13,736 nucleotides of DNA from positions 14,777 through 28,512 of the forward strand of contig NPFB01000221.1 of assembly GCA_014084085.1 (NCBI GenBank). The letters run 5' to 3'. Source of the DNA: Hondaea fermentalgiana (Eukaryota; Sar; Bigyra; Thraustochytrida; Thraustochytriidae). The notes beneath the pieces are model-generated. The model was not told the DNA's origin. It was given only the letters and a program-made list of their open reading frames with translations, and did not search any database. Numbering within the stretch: position 1 is the stretch's first letter; every line of letters starts with the position of its first letter. The position numbers were made by a program, and so were the translations under genes. Shown here one piece after another: positions 1 through 7,527 of the stretch.

Positions 1-2
1 TG

Positions 3-54
<52 letters not shown>

Positions 55-56
55 CC
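1..56. repeat. (TGCC)14 microsatellite at the left edge
   Basis: Fourteen uninterrupted copies of the tetramer TGCC run from the first base, so the array may extend beyond the window. Shorter CTGC-type tracts recur at 3549-3569, 4623-4656 and, mixed with CTGG, at 12850-12896. The motif therefore looks like a common slippage-prone tetranucleotide of this genome. Confidence 0.97.
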
Positions 57-789
57 GCGCGGTCGTGCCGCGGCGCGAGGGCGAAGAGTGGAATTAGGTG
101 TTTGGACAGAAAATTCCAGCGCGTGTATACATAACTTCGGACAAGATACGCCAATCGAGGCACGCGCTGGCTGGTGTGCACCGTGGCAGACATGCTGGAT
201 CTGCCAGTGGTGAAGGGGGGTACCGTCACGATGAGCTTGCCATCACCTTACAGCTAGCAAAGGCCCAGCGTACTCTCATTCCTTCGGAAAGTAATGCCGC
301 CTTGATGGAGGCCCAGCGCATTATTCCACCACCTTGATTCAAATGCCGCTCCACAAGAGCCCATGCATTTCCTTTTTTACCATGCTATTCACTGCATGAA
401 CTATATTCATAAGCTGCACGAAGCCACGCTCACGCAAATTTGTTCGCCAGCACACCCAAATCACCCGAATCACTCGAACCCGATCATACAAGGTTCCGAG
501 GGCGACTTCGTCGTCGGGTAGCCATTTGCAATCGGGCTCTTCCTGATCGTTCGTCTCCCTTGCAATCTAGGCCAACAACACTCTCGTCTCCGAGCAGCCG
601 CGAGGTACTCCAACCTTTTCCTCCACATCGCGCTACGCGCGGAGGGAGGTTTCTTTTAACGTTCATACGAATCATCTTTGCCCAAAGCCGACTTTGCGTC
701 ATTACGTGGAAGAGATAAAGTCATCTTGCGCTCACCTTGTAAACACGCTCGCGACAGATGCGAGCAAGAATGTATATCCTGTCGTGGCC
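57..789. other. Intergenic stretch without a supportable gene
   Basis: I see no ATG-initiated reading frame with convincing protein character here. Two short frames look mildly protein-like: one ending near 337 and one ending at 718. Both open only at non-ATG codons (GTG at 98, TTG at 440) and match no family I recognise. They could be remnants of a decayed gene or chance. No tRNA-like A/B boxes were seen. Confidence 0.5.
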
Positions 790-1166
790 GACATCATTCT
801 TCGGCATGCCCTGAGCCGTTAGTCGCTTGGTCGGTCGATCGAAGGATAGGTTTTGTAAATTTGCATGGGTAGTAACCAACCAAATCGGTCTCAGTCCGAG
901 GCTCAATGCTTGTGCACGTGCGGCGGGTCCTCCCAAGACCGTGAACCCATCGCACGTGCACAGGACCCGCGTAGCGCACGTCGACATCATTCTTCGGCAT
1001 GCCCTGAGCCGTTAGTCGCTTGGTCGATCGAAGGATAGGTTTTGTAAATTTGCATGGATAGTGACCAACCAAATCGGTCTCAGTCCGAGGCTCACGGCCT
1101 GTGCACGTGCGGCGGGTCCTCCCAAAACCGTGAACCCATCACACGTGCACGACACGCGCGTAGCGC
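790..1166. repeat. Tandem duplication of a ~190-bp unit with internal inverted repeats
   Basis: Copy A (790-977) and copy B (983-1166) are nearly identical. They are offset by 193 bp at the left end and by 189 bp after a 4-bp indel (GGTCGGTCGATC versus GGTCGATC). Differences are few substitutions, so the duplication is recent or under constraint. Each copy contains an inverted repeat built on GTGCACGTG: perfect 12-bp arms at 911-922 and 951-962 in copy A, and 9-bp arms at 1101-1109 and 1142-1150 in copy B. There are four CACGTG cores in total. The pair ends about 100 bp before the ankyrin gene's ATG, so it may lie in that gene's promoter. It could also be a fragment of a dispersed repeat. Confidence 0.9.
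911..962. promoter_or_regulatory. Inverted repeat with two CACGTG (E-box/G-box) cores, copy A
   Basis: TGTGCACGTGCG at 911-922 pairs perfectly with CGCACGTGCACA at 951-962 around a 28-nt spacer. CACGTG, at 915-920 and 953-958, is the classical core bound by bHLH and some bZIP factors. The palindrome is seen directly; a regulatory role is inference. The equivalent in copy B spans 1101-1150, with cores at 1104-1109 and 1142-1147. Confidence 0.45.
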
Positions 1167-1268
1167 CCCGCCCCCTCGCGCTCTCGCGCGCCGCTCACGC
1201 GGAGCGCGTCCAGCGAAGCACGGACGCAGACGGGGCTGCGTGGCGGAAACGACCCGCCGGCGCAAACC

Positions 1269-1895
1269 ATGGTGACAAAGTTTCCTTCGTGGGCGATGAG
1301 ACGGCTCATCGCGGCGGGCGACCTCGCGGGGGTCCAGCGCGCTGTGCAGGAGAACCCAGCCAAGCTCGACGCGCCCGTGACAAGGTGGAACGACACGCCG
1401 CTCACGTGGTCTCTCAATCCCAAGTCCGGTCCTCAACCCGTTATCGCAAGATGGCTCATCGAACGCGGCGCAAGCTTGGATCTACAGGACCATGTCGGCT
1501 GGGGCGCTCTGAGATTCGCGTGCCAACACAAGCAGCTCGACATGGCTGAGCTGCTCATTCACCGCGGCGCAGACTTGGATTTGCAGTGTATCGATGGCTG
1601 GAGTGCATTAATGTCCGTATGCAAGTATGGCCCGCCCGAGTTGGGCCATCTGCTCGTGCATCACGGTGCAAACCTTGATTTGCAAACAGAAAAGGGGGAA
1701 ACCGCTCTCATGTTTGCGTGCTCGTACGAGCAGCCCGAGATGGCTCAGTTGCTCATTCACCGCGGTGCGCGTCTAAATTTGCAAAACAACGATGGCGAAA
1801 CAGCGCTTCTCTTTGCGTGTATGAAAGGGCAGCTCGAAACGGCGCAGCTACTCATCTACCATGGCGCAGGCTTGGACGTTCAAAAGACCAAATGA
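1269..1895 (+). CDS. Small ankyrin-repeat protein
   Basis: A 208-residue protein made almost entirely of ankyrin repeats, which act as protein-protein interaction surfaces; no catalytic domain or membrane segment is visible. The 33-residue period is clear from about residue 76 (units starting near G77, G110, G143 and G176). Typical helix motifs include AELLIHRGADLDLQ and AQLLIHRGARLNLQ. Residues 8-70 hold one or two more divergent repeats. Neighbouring repeats are also similar at DNA level (99-bp period), which suggests recent internal duplication. The start is the first ATG in an excellent context (AACCATGG). The protein stops eight residues into what would be the next repeat (GLDVQKTK), without a capping helix, so it may be truncated. 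The partner is unknown. Base composition is less GC-rich than in the genes to the right. Confidence 0.85.
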   Translation: MVTKFPSWAMRRLIAAGDLAGVQRAVQENPAKLDAPVTRWNDTPLTWSLNPKSGPQPVIARWLIERGASLDLQDHVGWGALRFACQHKQLDMAELLIHRGADLDLQCIDGWSALMSVCKYGPPELGHLLVHHGANLDLQTEKGETALMFACSYEQPEMAQLLIHRGARLNLQNNDGETALLFACMKGQLETAQLLIYHGAGLDVQKTK

Positions 1896-1987
1896 AAAGT
1901 GCAAGACAGTAACTTACGCAGTCTTGCCCTCAGCTTTTTGAGAATCGAGACGCAAAGAGTGATCTACCAAAGTTTGCTGTCATCTGA

Positions 1988-2311
1988 TGTCAGTCAAGAC
2001 TGAATTCTCGTGACGTGAGCAGCCGAAAGACTTACGCTCAACAGAAGAGTTACGCACAACCGAAGCCTCGCGCTCAACAGAAGCCTTACGCTCAACAGTA
2101 GCCTTGCTTTTACCAGCCTGGATCTTGCTCGTACAAATCGACGCAAGTCAGAGTCTTTGGGACCAAACAAAACGCTGCATACAGCGTCATTGGTAGATTC
2201 AAGCGAAGACACATGATGAAAATGATCACGACGCTACTGATCACTTGTTCGTCCGATCTGAAGCTCTCGTTCCTGAATCAATCAGCAAAAGAGATGCGCA
2301 AGTAGCAGCAT
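1988..2311 (+). pseudogene. Possible decayed reading frame containing the YAQQKP repeats
   Basis: In one frame the sequence is open from just after a stop at 1985 to a TAG near 2309, interrupted only by the TAG at 2099 inside the fourth 18-bp repeat. The part before the interruption is repetitive (YAQQKS, YAQPKP, RAQQKP, YAQQ). The part after it is basic and non-repetitive (for example VRVFGTKQNAAYSVIGRFKR). There is no ATG at its upstream end and I recognise no family. The single AAG-to-TAG difference between repeat copies is the only positive sign of decay, so this is a weak call. Confidence 0.2.
2029..2100 (+). repeat. Four tandem copies of an 18-bp unit
   Basis: Imperfect 18-bp units lie at 2029-2046, 2047-2064, 2065-2082 and 2083-2100, sharing the core TACGCTCAACAGAA. 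The period is a multiple of three. In the frame of codons starting at 2030 each unit reads roughly YAQQKP. The fourth unit carries TAG at 2099 where the others have AAG. This fits a repeat that once encoded a Q/K/P-rich peptide and has acquired a nonsense change, but it may also be non-coding. Confidence 0.85.
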
Positions 2312-3187
2312 GCGTACACGTCGAGTCAGGCTTCGTTCGCTCTGGTGCCCGCTTTTTTCTTGAAGAGAAAGTGCACGAGACCTTGAGCCAAATTCACTGA
2401 TGACTGATTTGTAGCGGTCCGCGCGTCCTCGCTTCATGACCCAAGCAAAAAGTACGCCATGAATCTTTGTATACCTACATTCATCGAAAAATTGACTTTC
2501 AAATCGTTCTCGAGAGTTTTCCTCCCTTTCGACGGACGATGTAATTTAAAGCAACGAAACCAGTTTGCACAGATGAATTCTTCTCCAAGAAACTACGTTG
2601 CTTCACGTTAAAAATGATTGCAATGATCCTCTAAAAGACTTGCGCGTCCTCGTAAACCACGAGGCAACTTCAATTTTCCTCAGCGTCCGCAGGAACTCCG
2701 GCCTGTATGGGTGAAACGGGCAGGAGCTGGCAGAGCGCGACGGCAGGACGGGTCCAAAAGCCATGCTTCCGTTCGGAAAAACCTTCCTCGTGAGAGATCG
2801 CAGAACTGCGGAGAACTTTCCAGGGTCTGCGGGGCGGTGAAGTCAATTCAGCGGCTCGCGAGCGGCCAGTGTCGGCGAATCTTCTCCCTCCCCTGCTCGC
2901 TCTGCAAGTACGGTATCCGCCGCGTCGGCCGCCCGCGCAAGTGCTTCTCCGCGCGCGGCAACACCACAATCGACACGCACGCAAGCACACACGGAGACCA
3001 ACCACGGACGCGTCGATCCGCTCGGCCGGCAGCGGCCACTCGCCACGCACTGTCGCGGCGGTCAGGATCCTCCCCAAGATCGCGGCTGCGGGCGCACGAG
3101 GCGCCCGCAGCGGCCCACAGCGGTCCTTTCCGTCTCCCCCACAGCCGCCGCCGCCGCCGCGAGGTGCTGCGCGGCGCACCGCCACGA

Positions 3188-3248
3188 TGACGTCGCCGGG
3201 GCAGGCGGCGGCCGCCCGCCTCCCCGTCCTTGTTCCAGTATATAAAAA
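3188..3248 (+). promoter_or_regulatory. Candidate core promoter: CRE-like site plus TATA box
   Basis: TGACGTC (3188-3194), seven of eight bases of the cAMP-response element bound by CREB/ATF-type bZIP proteins, lies 44 bp before TATATAAAAA (3239-3248), a near-ideal TATA box. This spacing fits a real RNA polymerase II promoter with transcription starting near 3270 on the plus strand. No convincing ORF follows closely. It may drive a long or spliced leader for the bZIP gene 1.86 kb downstream, or a non-coding RNA. Confidence 0.45.
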
Positions 3249-3548
3249 CAAGCAGGAGACGAGCTTCCTCCCTCCCACTTCCCGCGCAACGCAAGTTGCG
3301 CCGCCGCTCCGCCCGGTCCGGCTGGGAAAAGCAGGGCCGCCGGAGGCAGGTCAGGCGCGTTCCCGCGCGCGCCCGGTTTGCCCTCTTTTTTTTTCCTTTC
3401 CTTTTTGTTTTTTTTACTGGGCCGCGAGCTGCATGCACTGCCCGGCCGCTGCTTCTTCCGGGCAGGGCCGACCAGGCGCGCGCGTCGACCGGTGACGCGG
3501 CCGCGCAGGCCTGCCCGCGGCCGCTGCCGCCCAGGCTGCTTTCCCTCC

Positions 3549-3569
3549 CTGCCTGCCTGCCTCCCTCCC
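3549..3569. repeat. Short CTGC/CTCC tract
   Basis: Three CTGC units followed by CTCC units, related to the TGCC microsatellite at the left edge. It sits at the point where the plus strand switches from pyrimidine-rich to purine-rich. Confidence 0.8.
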
Positions 3570-4062
3570 GCGCGTTTGGCGGCGCGGGCGAGGAGCTGCC
3601 GCAAACATGCAGTGATGCGCAGGAATGAGTGGCCAGCTGACCGTGGCTGCTTGCGGAGCGGGAAAAGCCAGGGGGTGTGCGTCCCAGAAACGAAGGGGGA
3701 AAGAAGGGGAAGCGCAGCGCGCGCTGGCGCGCGAGCGCGCGCTGCAGAGAGCGGAGGGCGTCATCACGGGGAGACCGCGTCGATCGGGAGGGAGAGAGAG
3801 GGGGGACGCGCGAGGAGGGAAGAAAGCGAGGCAGACGCGGCGCTGCGCAAGCACGCGAAGGGCGGGGATGGGGTGTGCGAGGGTGTGCGATAGGTGCCGG
3901 GGTAGGAAGGCGTAGCGACGCAGGTCAGGGGGGGTCCCCGCGGCGACGGGTGGAAGGGGGAAGTACGGGGCGGCGGCGGCGGTAGCGGGCGTCTAGGAGG
4001 GGCTACGGCGACGGCTTTTGGAACGGGGCAGATGACGCGGGACTGTCTGCGGAACGAGCCGC

Positions 4063-4252
4063 CCCGCAGCGGCCAAGATCGCGTCCTCTCGGAAGAACTA
4101 ACGGGCGGATCGCGTTGCCGCCATCGGACATCGCGGCGTCACTAGCCCGCAGCGGCGCGAAGGTTTATCGCGACGCATTGAATATGTCTCTTGCAAGCGT
4201 GCGGTACGGTCCACGGCTCGTCCGGATGCGGGAAATAAATAACCCGCAGCGG
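4063..4252 (+). promoter_or_regulatory. Cluster of three CCCGCAGCGG decamers
   Basis: The identical 10-mer occurs at 4063-4072, 4146-4155 and 4243-4252 (spacings 83 and 97 bp), with a fourth copy at 3104-3113. Flanking bases differ, so this is not simply a larger duplicated segment. That pattern is compatible with a repeated protein-binding site upstream of the bZIP gene. GC-rich composition raises the chance expectation, so function is inference. Confidence 0.35.
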
Positions 4253-4477
4253 AAGGCTGTGCCTCGAGGTCCGGCCGCACAAGCAGACGGCCACTCTACA
4301 TCCAGTCTCTGAGCCCAGCCAGTGGCTGCAGAGGCGAGCAGCCCCGCAGTCAAGTCCGGCGTCTACGACGCGTCTCGACGCCCACTGGCGGGCGTCGCAG
4401 AGGGAGCCGATTTGCGCGTCTCCACAGCGCTTGGGTGGCGATCCGAGGACGCGTCGATCGATGCGGCGGCGGTGACG

Positions 4478-4547
4478 CAAGTGGGCAAAGCGGCGCGCGC
4501 AAGTGGCACGAGGGGCGCCGCAAGTGGAGAATGGCGCTCTCCAAGTG
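4478..4547 (+). promoter_or_regulatory. Four CAAGTG motifs phased at 21-22 bp
   Basis: CAAGTG begins at 4478, 4500, 4521 and 4542; the first three are embedded in GCAAGTGG. Spacings of 22, 21 and 21 bp equal two turns of B-DNA, placing every site on the same face of the helix. CAAGTG fits the CANNTG E-box class. The intervening sequence differs, so this is not an obvious tandem duplication. The array lies about 570-630 bp upstream of the bZIP start codon. Confidence 0.45.
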
Positions 4548-4622
4548 CGCGAAGCGAAGGGCGGAGAAATCGCGGCGGCAGAGCGGGAACGCAGCGCCGG
4601 CGAGGGCCGTGCTGCTAGCTAG

Positions 4623-4656
4623 CTGCCTGCCTGCCTGCCTGCCTGTCTGTCTGCCT
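4623..4656. repeat. CTGC/CTGT microsatellite
   Basis: Five CTGC units followed by CTGT units and a final CTGC. It is the same family of tetranucleotide repeat as at 1-56. Confidence 0.9.
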
Positions 4657-5005
4657 CCTTCGCGTCCGCGCCCGTCGCGCCGCCCGTCGCGCCGCCCGCA
4701 CCGTCCGCGCGCACGCGAGCGAGTCCGCTCGCGCGAGCGCCGCCGCTGCCCGTCGCGACGCGCAGCGGTGGTCGAGAAGGCAGGCAGAGCCAAAGCCAAG
4801 GCGAAGCGCGTGCTTAGCGTGCTTGGCCGCCTTTACTTTTCATATTTCATTCCTCCGGCCGAAACGCCGGAAGGAGAGCGAGAGAACAAGAGCGAGAGGA
4901 AGGCGCTTCGGTTCGTGCTCGCGCGGAGCAAGAGAACCAGAACTCGGGGTGGTGCGGACATCTGTGTCGGCATCACGAAGTAACCACGCGCCCCCCGCTT
5001 TAATT

Positions 5006-5012
5006 TATATAT
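5006..5012 (+). promoter_or_regulatory. Candidate proximal TATA element of the bZIP gene
   Basis: TATATAT inside an AT-rich island (5001-5015) in otherwise GC-rich DNA, 100 bp before the start codon. It would give a leader of about 70 nt. A second AT-rich patch (5071-5087) lies too close to the ATG to be a usual TATA box. Given the many ATGs between 3270 and 5100, this proximal element is a simpler promoter for the bZIP gene than the distal one. Confidence 0.35.
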
Positions 5013-5111
5013 TTACGCGCGCATCAGCTGGTTGACGCCGTCCGTGTTCGGCACCAGCTTCCCCCACCCTTTTTTATATTTTTTTTTACCGCGCCAACTA
5101 TTTACAAGCGA

Positions 5112-7184
5112 ATGGGCGCTGCTGACGCCGTGGACGCCGCGCGGCTTTCTTCGAATCCGTCGCCGGCCAACGTCTCCTCCAGGCCCATGAGCCACCAGCA
5201 GACCCTCGAGAGCCTCGCGGCCAAGCTCGCGGCCTCCCAGCGCAACAGCGCTTCCATGTCCTCGTTTGGGACCAACAACACCAACGGTGGCATCCCGGCC
5301 TCGGCCGACAGCTTTGCTGTTCTGCAAAATCTCCTCAACTCACATGCCAGGGCTCACCCCCAGCAGCAGCATCATCTGCAGCCTCACCAATCCGCCCCGA
5401 CTTTCACCACCCAACAAGGACCCAGCTCCCTCACAACGACGTCCTCGTCGGCACTTCTGGACTACTTGGCCCAGCTCAAACAGAACCAGAGCCAACCACA
5501 GCATCAGTCGTCCGCCGGTGACTACCCCGAGTCGCTCAACAACAGCCTGTCCGCGCTGTTGCTCCAGCAACAACGTCCCCAACAGCAGCAGCATTCCATG
5601 ACCAAGATTGAGCCTTCCTCCTCTGGTAACGACGATACCGAGGACGAGGCTGGTCGTCTCTCCTCTTCTCGTAACCGCGGCATCAAGAGGTCCACCTCGG
5701 GTGAGCCCGACAAGACCAAGGCCAGACTCGCTCGCAACCGCATGACCGCCCGTCTCCGGCGCGAACGTAAAAAGCAAGAGGCCGAGGTGCTCACCAAACT
5801 TGTGGCCGCTCTTCGTTTGCGTGCCAAGGAACTCCAGGCTGCGCTCGACAAGCTCCCCAAGGCTGATCTTGCCAAGGCTCGCTCTGTGATCGAGTTCTTT
5901 GGCGAGCCGCCTCTTGCGTGCCTCTTTTGCTCGCGCACCTTTGTCGAGCGTCGTCTTCTCGACGAGCATCTCTGCTTGAACCACTCGGCAGAGATCAAGG
6001 CTCGCGAGCAGTTCCTCGTCGAGTCCAAGGCCTTTGGCACCGGCGAGACCGGCAAGGATGAGTCCATTGAGAGCATGTCTATGAGCCTCGCCTCCATCAC
6101 TGCTGGGGGAAGCCCCTCGCCCTCCAAGGACGGCGACCTCAGCGAGTCCGAGGATGGCGTCCCTCTTTCGGAAATGTCGCACGAGGAGCGTAAGAAGCGT
6201 CGTCTCAAGCGCAATGCTGCCTCGGCTCGCCTGTGCCGCCAGCGCAAGAAGCTCTACACGGAGAATCTTCGCAGCCAGCTCCCTGGTCTTCGCCACAAGG
6301 TTCGCGCAATGGAGGCTGCCCTCCCGGATGACGTCGTGCAAAAGATCCAGGCTGCCTCGCCACTTCCTGCGTTCATCGCGGATCAGGACACGGACGACAT
6401 GATGGCCGTCGGTGACGGCTCCGTCGGGCTTTCGGGCCCGGCGAGCCCCATGGCCGGTCGCGCTCTCTCCGTCGACGGCGATGCCACGAGCCCTGCGTCC
6501 GTCCCAGGCATGGGCTCCCCGGAGCTCTCCGCGGCGCGGGCGCCCACCTCGGCGCTTGCTGCGCTCACCGACAAGTTCCGTCTTTCAGACGCCAGCATGC
6601 CCGCCTTTTCTGCTGGCGTCTCGGCGAACAAGAAGCCTCGCGCATGCAGCATGGACTCGTCTTCGACTGCGGGCTCGGCCGCCTTTGCCATGATGTCGTC
6701 GGCTTCCGAGACGGGCGAGGGCACTCCGGACTCGCTCCTGTCGGTCAACATCCCGCCGCTCAATGGCTGGGGCAAGCCCTCGTCTCGTGGCCGCGCGGGG
6801 TCCAAGGATCCTTCGGGCGGGTCATGCTCGCCCACCAAGCGTCGTCGCACGTCGGCCGAGCCTGCGCTCAAGCAACTCGCTGGCATGAGCCTCTCAGCGC
6901 CGACGCTCCCCATCCCCCCGAGCCACCAGCGCGTGCTCTCTTCCGTGGGCCCCATGCTCTCGTCTACGACGCCGTCGTCGACCATGGGCCCTTCTACGGC
7001 CATTACATCGGCGCTCGCAGCCACCAACTCGGCTTCGCTTGCCCCGCTTCTTCAGTCCATGGTCGCCGCCGGTAAACTGAACGGCGCAAAAACCGAGTAT
7101 GCTTCGGATCCCGAGGTCATGAGCGCCGCCATTGGTCTGCAAAAGCTTGTGCAGCAGCAGAGGTTGGCTTCCTCGTCCTTTTAA
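5112..7184 (+). CDS. bZIP transcription factor with two basic regions flanking a C2H2 zinc finger
   Basis: A 690-residue intronless protein, almost certainly a nuclear DNA-binding regulator. The N-terminus (1-165) is Ser/Gln-rich and looks like an activation region. A first bZIP spans about 203-248: basic motif N209-x-x-T-A-R-x-R-R-x-R-K-K, then a perfect zipper L227, L234, L241, L248. A canonical C2H2 finger follows, C270-x2-C273-x12-H286-x4-H291. A second basic region lies at about 361-380 (N368-A-A-S-A-R-L-C-R-Q-R-K), but its zipper is short (L386, L393, M400) and broken by P391 and P405. The C-terminus is Ser/Ala/Pro-rich with SP sites and a basic KRRR (576-579) that may be a nuclear localisation signal. 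The start is the first ATG in frame (weak context, C at -3); M26 at 5187 is an alternative. Target genes cannot be read from the sequence. Confidence 0.9.
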   Translation: MGAADAVDAARLSSNPSPANVSSRPMSHQQTLESLAAKLAASQRNSASMSSFGTNNTNGGIPASADSFAVLQNLLNSHARAHPQQQHHLQPHQSAPTFTTQQGPSSLTTTSSSALLDYLAQLKQNQSQPQHQSSAGDYPESLNNSLSALLLQQQRPQQQQHSMTKIEPSSSGNDDTEDEAGRLSSSRNRGIKRSTSGEPDKTKARLARNRMTARLRRERKKQEAEVLTKLVAALRLRAKELQAALDKLPKADLAKARSVIEFFGEPPLACLFCSRTFVERRLLDEHLCLNHSAEIKAREQFLVESKAFGTGETGKDESIESMSMSLASITAGGSPSPSKDGDLSESEDGVPLSEMSHEERKKRRLKRNAASARLCRQRKKLYTENLRSQLPGLRHKVRAMEAALPDDVVQKIQAASPLPAFIADQDTDDMMAVGDGSVGLSGPASPMAGRALSVDGDATSPASVPGMGSPELSAARAPTSALAALTDKFRLSDASMPAFSAGVSANKKPRACSMDSSSTAGSAAFAMMSSASETGEGTPDSLLSVNIPPLNGWGKPSSRGRAGSKDPSGGSCSPTKRRRTSAEPALKQLAGMSLSAPTLPIPPSHQRVLSSVGPMLSSTTPSSTMGPSTAITSALAATNSASLAPLLQSMVAAGKLNGAKTEYASDPEVMSAAIGLQKLVQQQRLASSSF

Positions 7185-7527
7185 GACGGCACCCGTCCCC
7201 GCTTTTCTTCTTTCCCCCCTTTTTTTCCTTTTTTATATTTATTGGCTCCGAGAGCTCCCGTGCACTGCCTTTTTTTCATTTATGGTGTGCGGGATCTCGA
7301 CGAGCGTCTCACGAATCAAGTCAGTCGGGATGGGCTTTTTATGCCGCGCACATCAGGGATGATGCCGCTAGACCTTCAATTCGATCGATCCTCCATTATA
7401 TTTATATCCTATCTTCTTTTTTATCTTTCTTCATCTCTTTTGTCATCCCTCAAGAATGTTGGCTTCATTCCTCCTCGTGAATGAACTCAATCTTCCGAGG
7501 AACATCACTTTCAATTCTATTTACGCT
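7185..7527. other. Convergent 3' region between the bZIP and CFAP157-like genes
   Basis: This 343-bp gap is T-rich on the plus strand and contains no gene. A polypyrimidine run (about 7201-7238) follows the bZIP stop. TTTATT at 7238-7243 gives an AATAAA hexamer on the minus strand, about 285 nt past the CFAP157-like stop, and is a candidate poly(A) signal for that gene. No AATAAA is visible on the plus strand after the bZIP stop. Confidence 0.4.

Larger units (their letters stand above)
1896..2700. other. AT-richer intergenic DNA with possible decayed coding sequence
   Basis: No intact gene is supportable. This stretch is visibly less GC-rich than the DNA on either side. It contains an 18-bp tandem repeat (2029-2100), described separately, and an 11-bp direct repeat GCGCGTCCTCG at 2421-2431 and 2642-2652. 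The second copy overlaps a small hairpin (CCTCGT/ACGAGG, 2648-2664, 5-nt loop). No further ankyrin repeats continue downstream of the ankyrin stop in any frame I read. Confidence 0.5.
2701..5111. other. Long GC-rich upstream region of the bZIP gene
   Basis: Several overlapping frames exceed 150 codons on both strands. Their translations are low-complexity Arg/Ala/Pro/Gly and most begin at non-ATG codons, as expected of random frames in DNA this GC-rich. I therefore call no gene. The region does hold promoter-like elements and motif clusters, listed separately. The plus strand is C/T-rich at about 3250-3570 and becomes strongly G/A-rich at about 3575-4010. A polypyrimidine/T-rich tract lies at 3381-3418. 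Confidence 0.6.

Noticed and set aside
470..500. TCGAACCC, resembling a minus-strand tRNA B box
   Set aside because: The flanking bases do not complete the GGTTCGANTCC consensus and no A box or cloverleaf can be drawn.
98..718. Two short protein-like frames near the left edge
   Set aside because: They start at GTG and TTG, have no recognisable domain and are not long enough to stand out from chance.
790..1166. CRISPR-like or terminal-inverted-repeat transposon
   Set aside because: Only two copies with no unique spacers, no terminal inverted repeats at the unit ends and no transposase; better described as a tandem duplication.
2648..2664. Hairpin CCTCGT-loop-ACGAGG as a terminator
   Set aside because: The stem is only 6 bp with no T tract after it, and intrinsic terminators are not expected in this apparently eukaryotic DNA.
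2670..3495. Overlapping frames of 150-210 codons on both strands
   Set aside because: Translations are Arg/Pro/Ala-rich without domain character, several start at GTG rather than ATG, and frames on both strands are equally long, as expected in very GC-rich DNA.
3062..3985. Further long frames in the 3-4 kb region
   Set aside because: They cross the T-rich tract at 3381-3418 and the purine-rich block, have low-complexity products and overlap one another; no family recognised.
4350..4983. 182-codon plus-strand and 149-codon minus-strand frames
   Set aside because: Both run through the CTGC microsatellite and translate to Arg/Ser repeats; they are antisense to each other and have no domain.
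5340..6341. 333-codon minus-strand frame opposite the bZIP gene
   Set aside because: It is an antisense shadow of a gene with clear bZIP and C2H2 domains; its Leu/Gly/Arg composition mirrors the sense codon bias.
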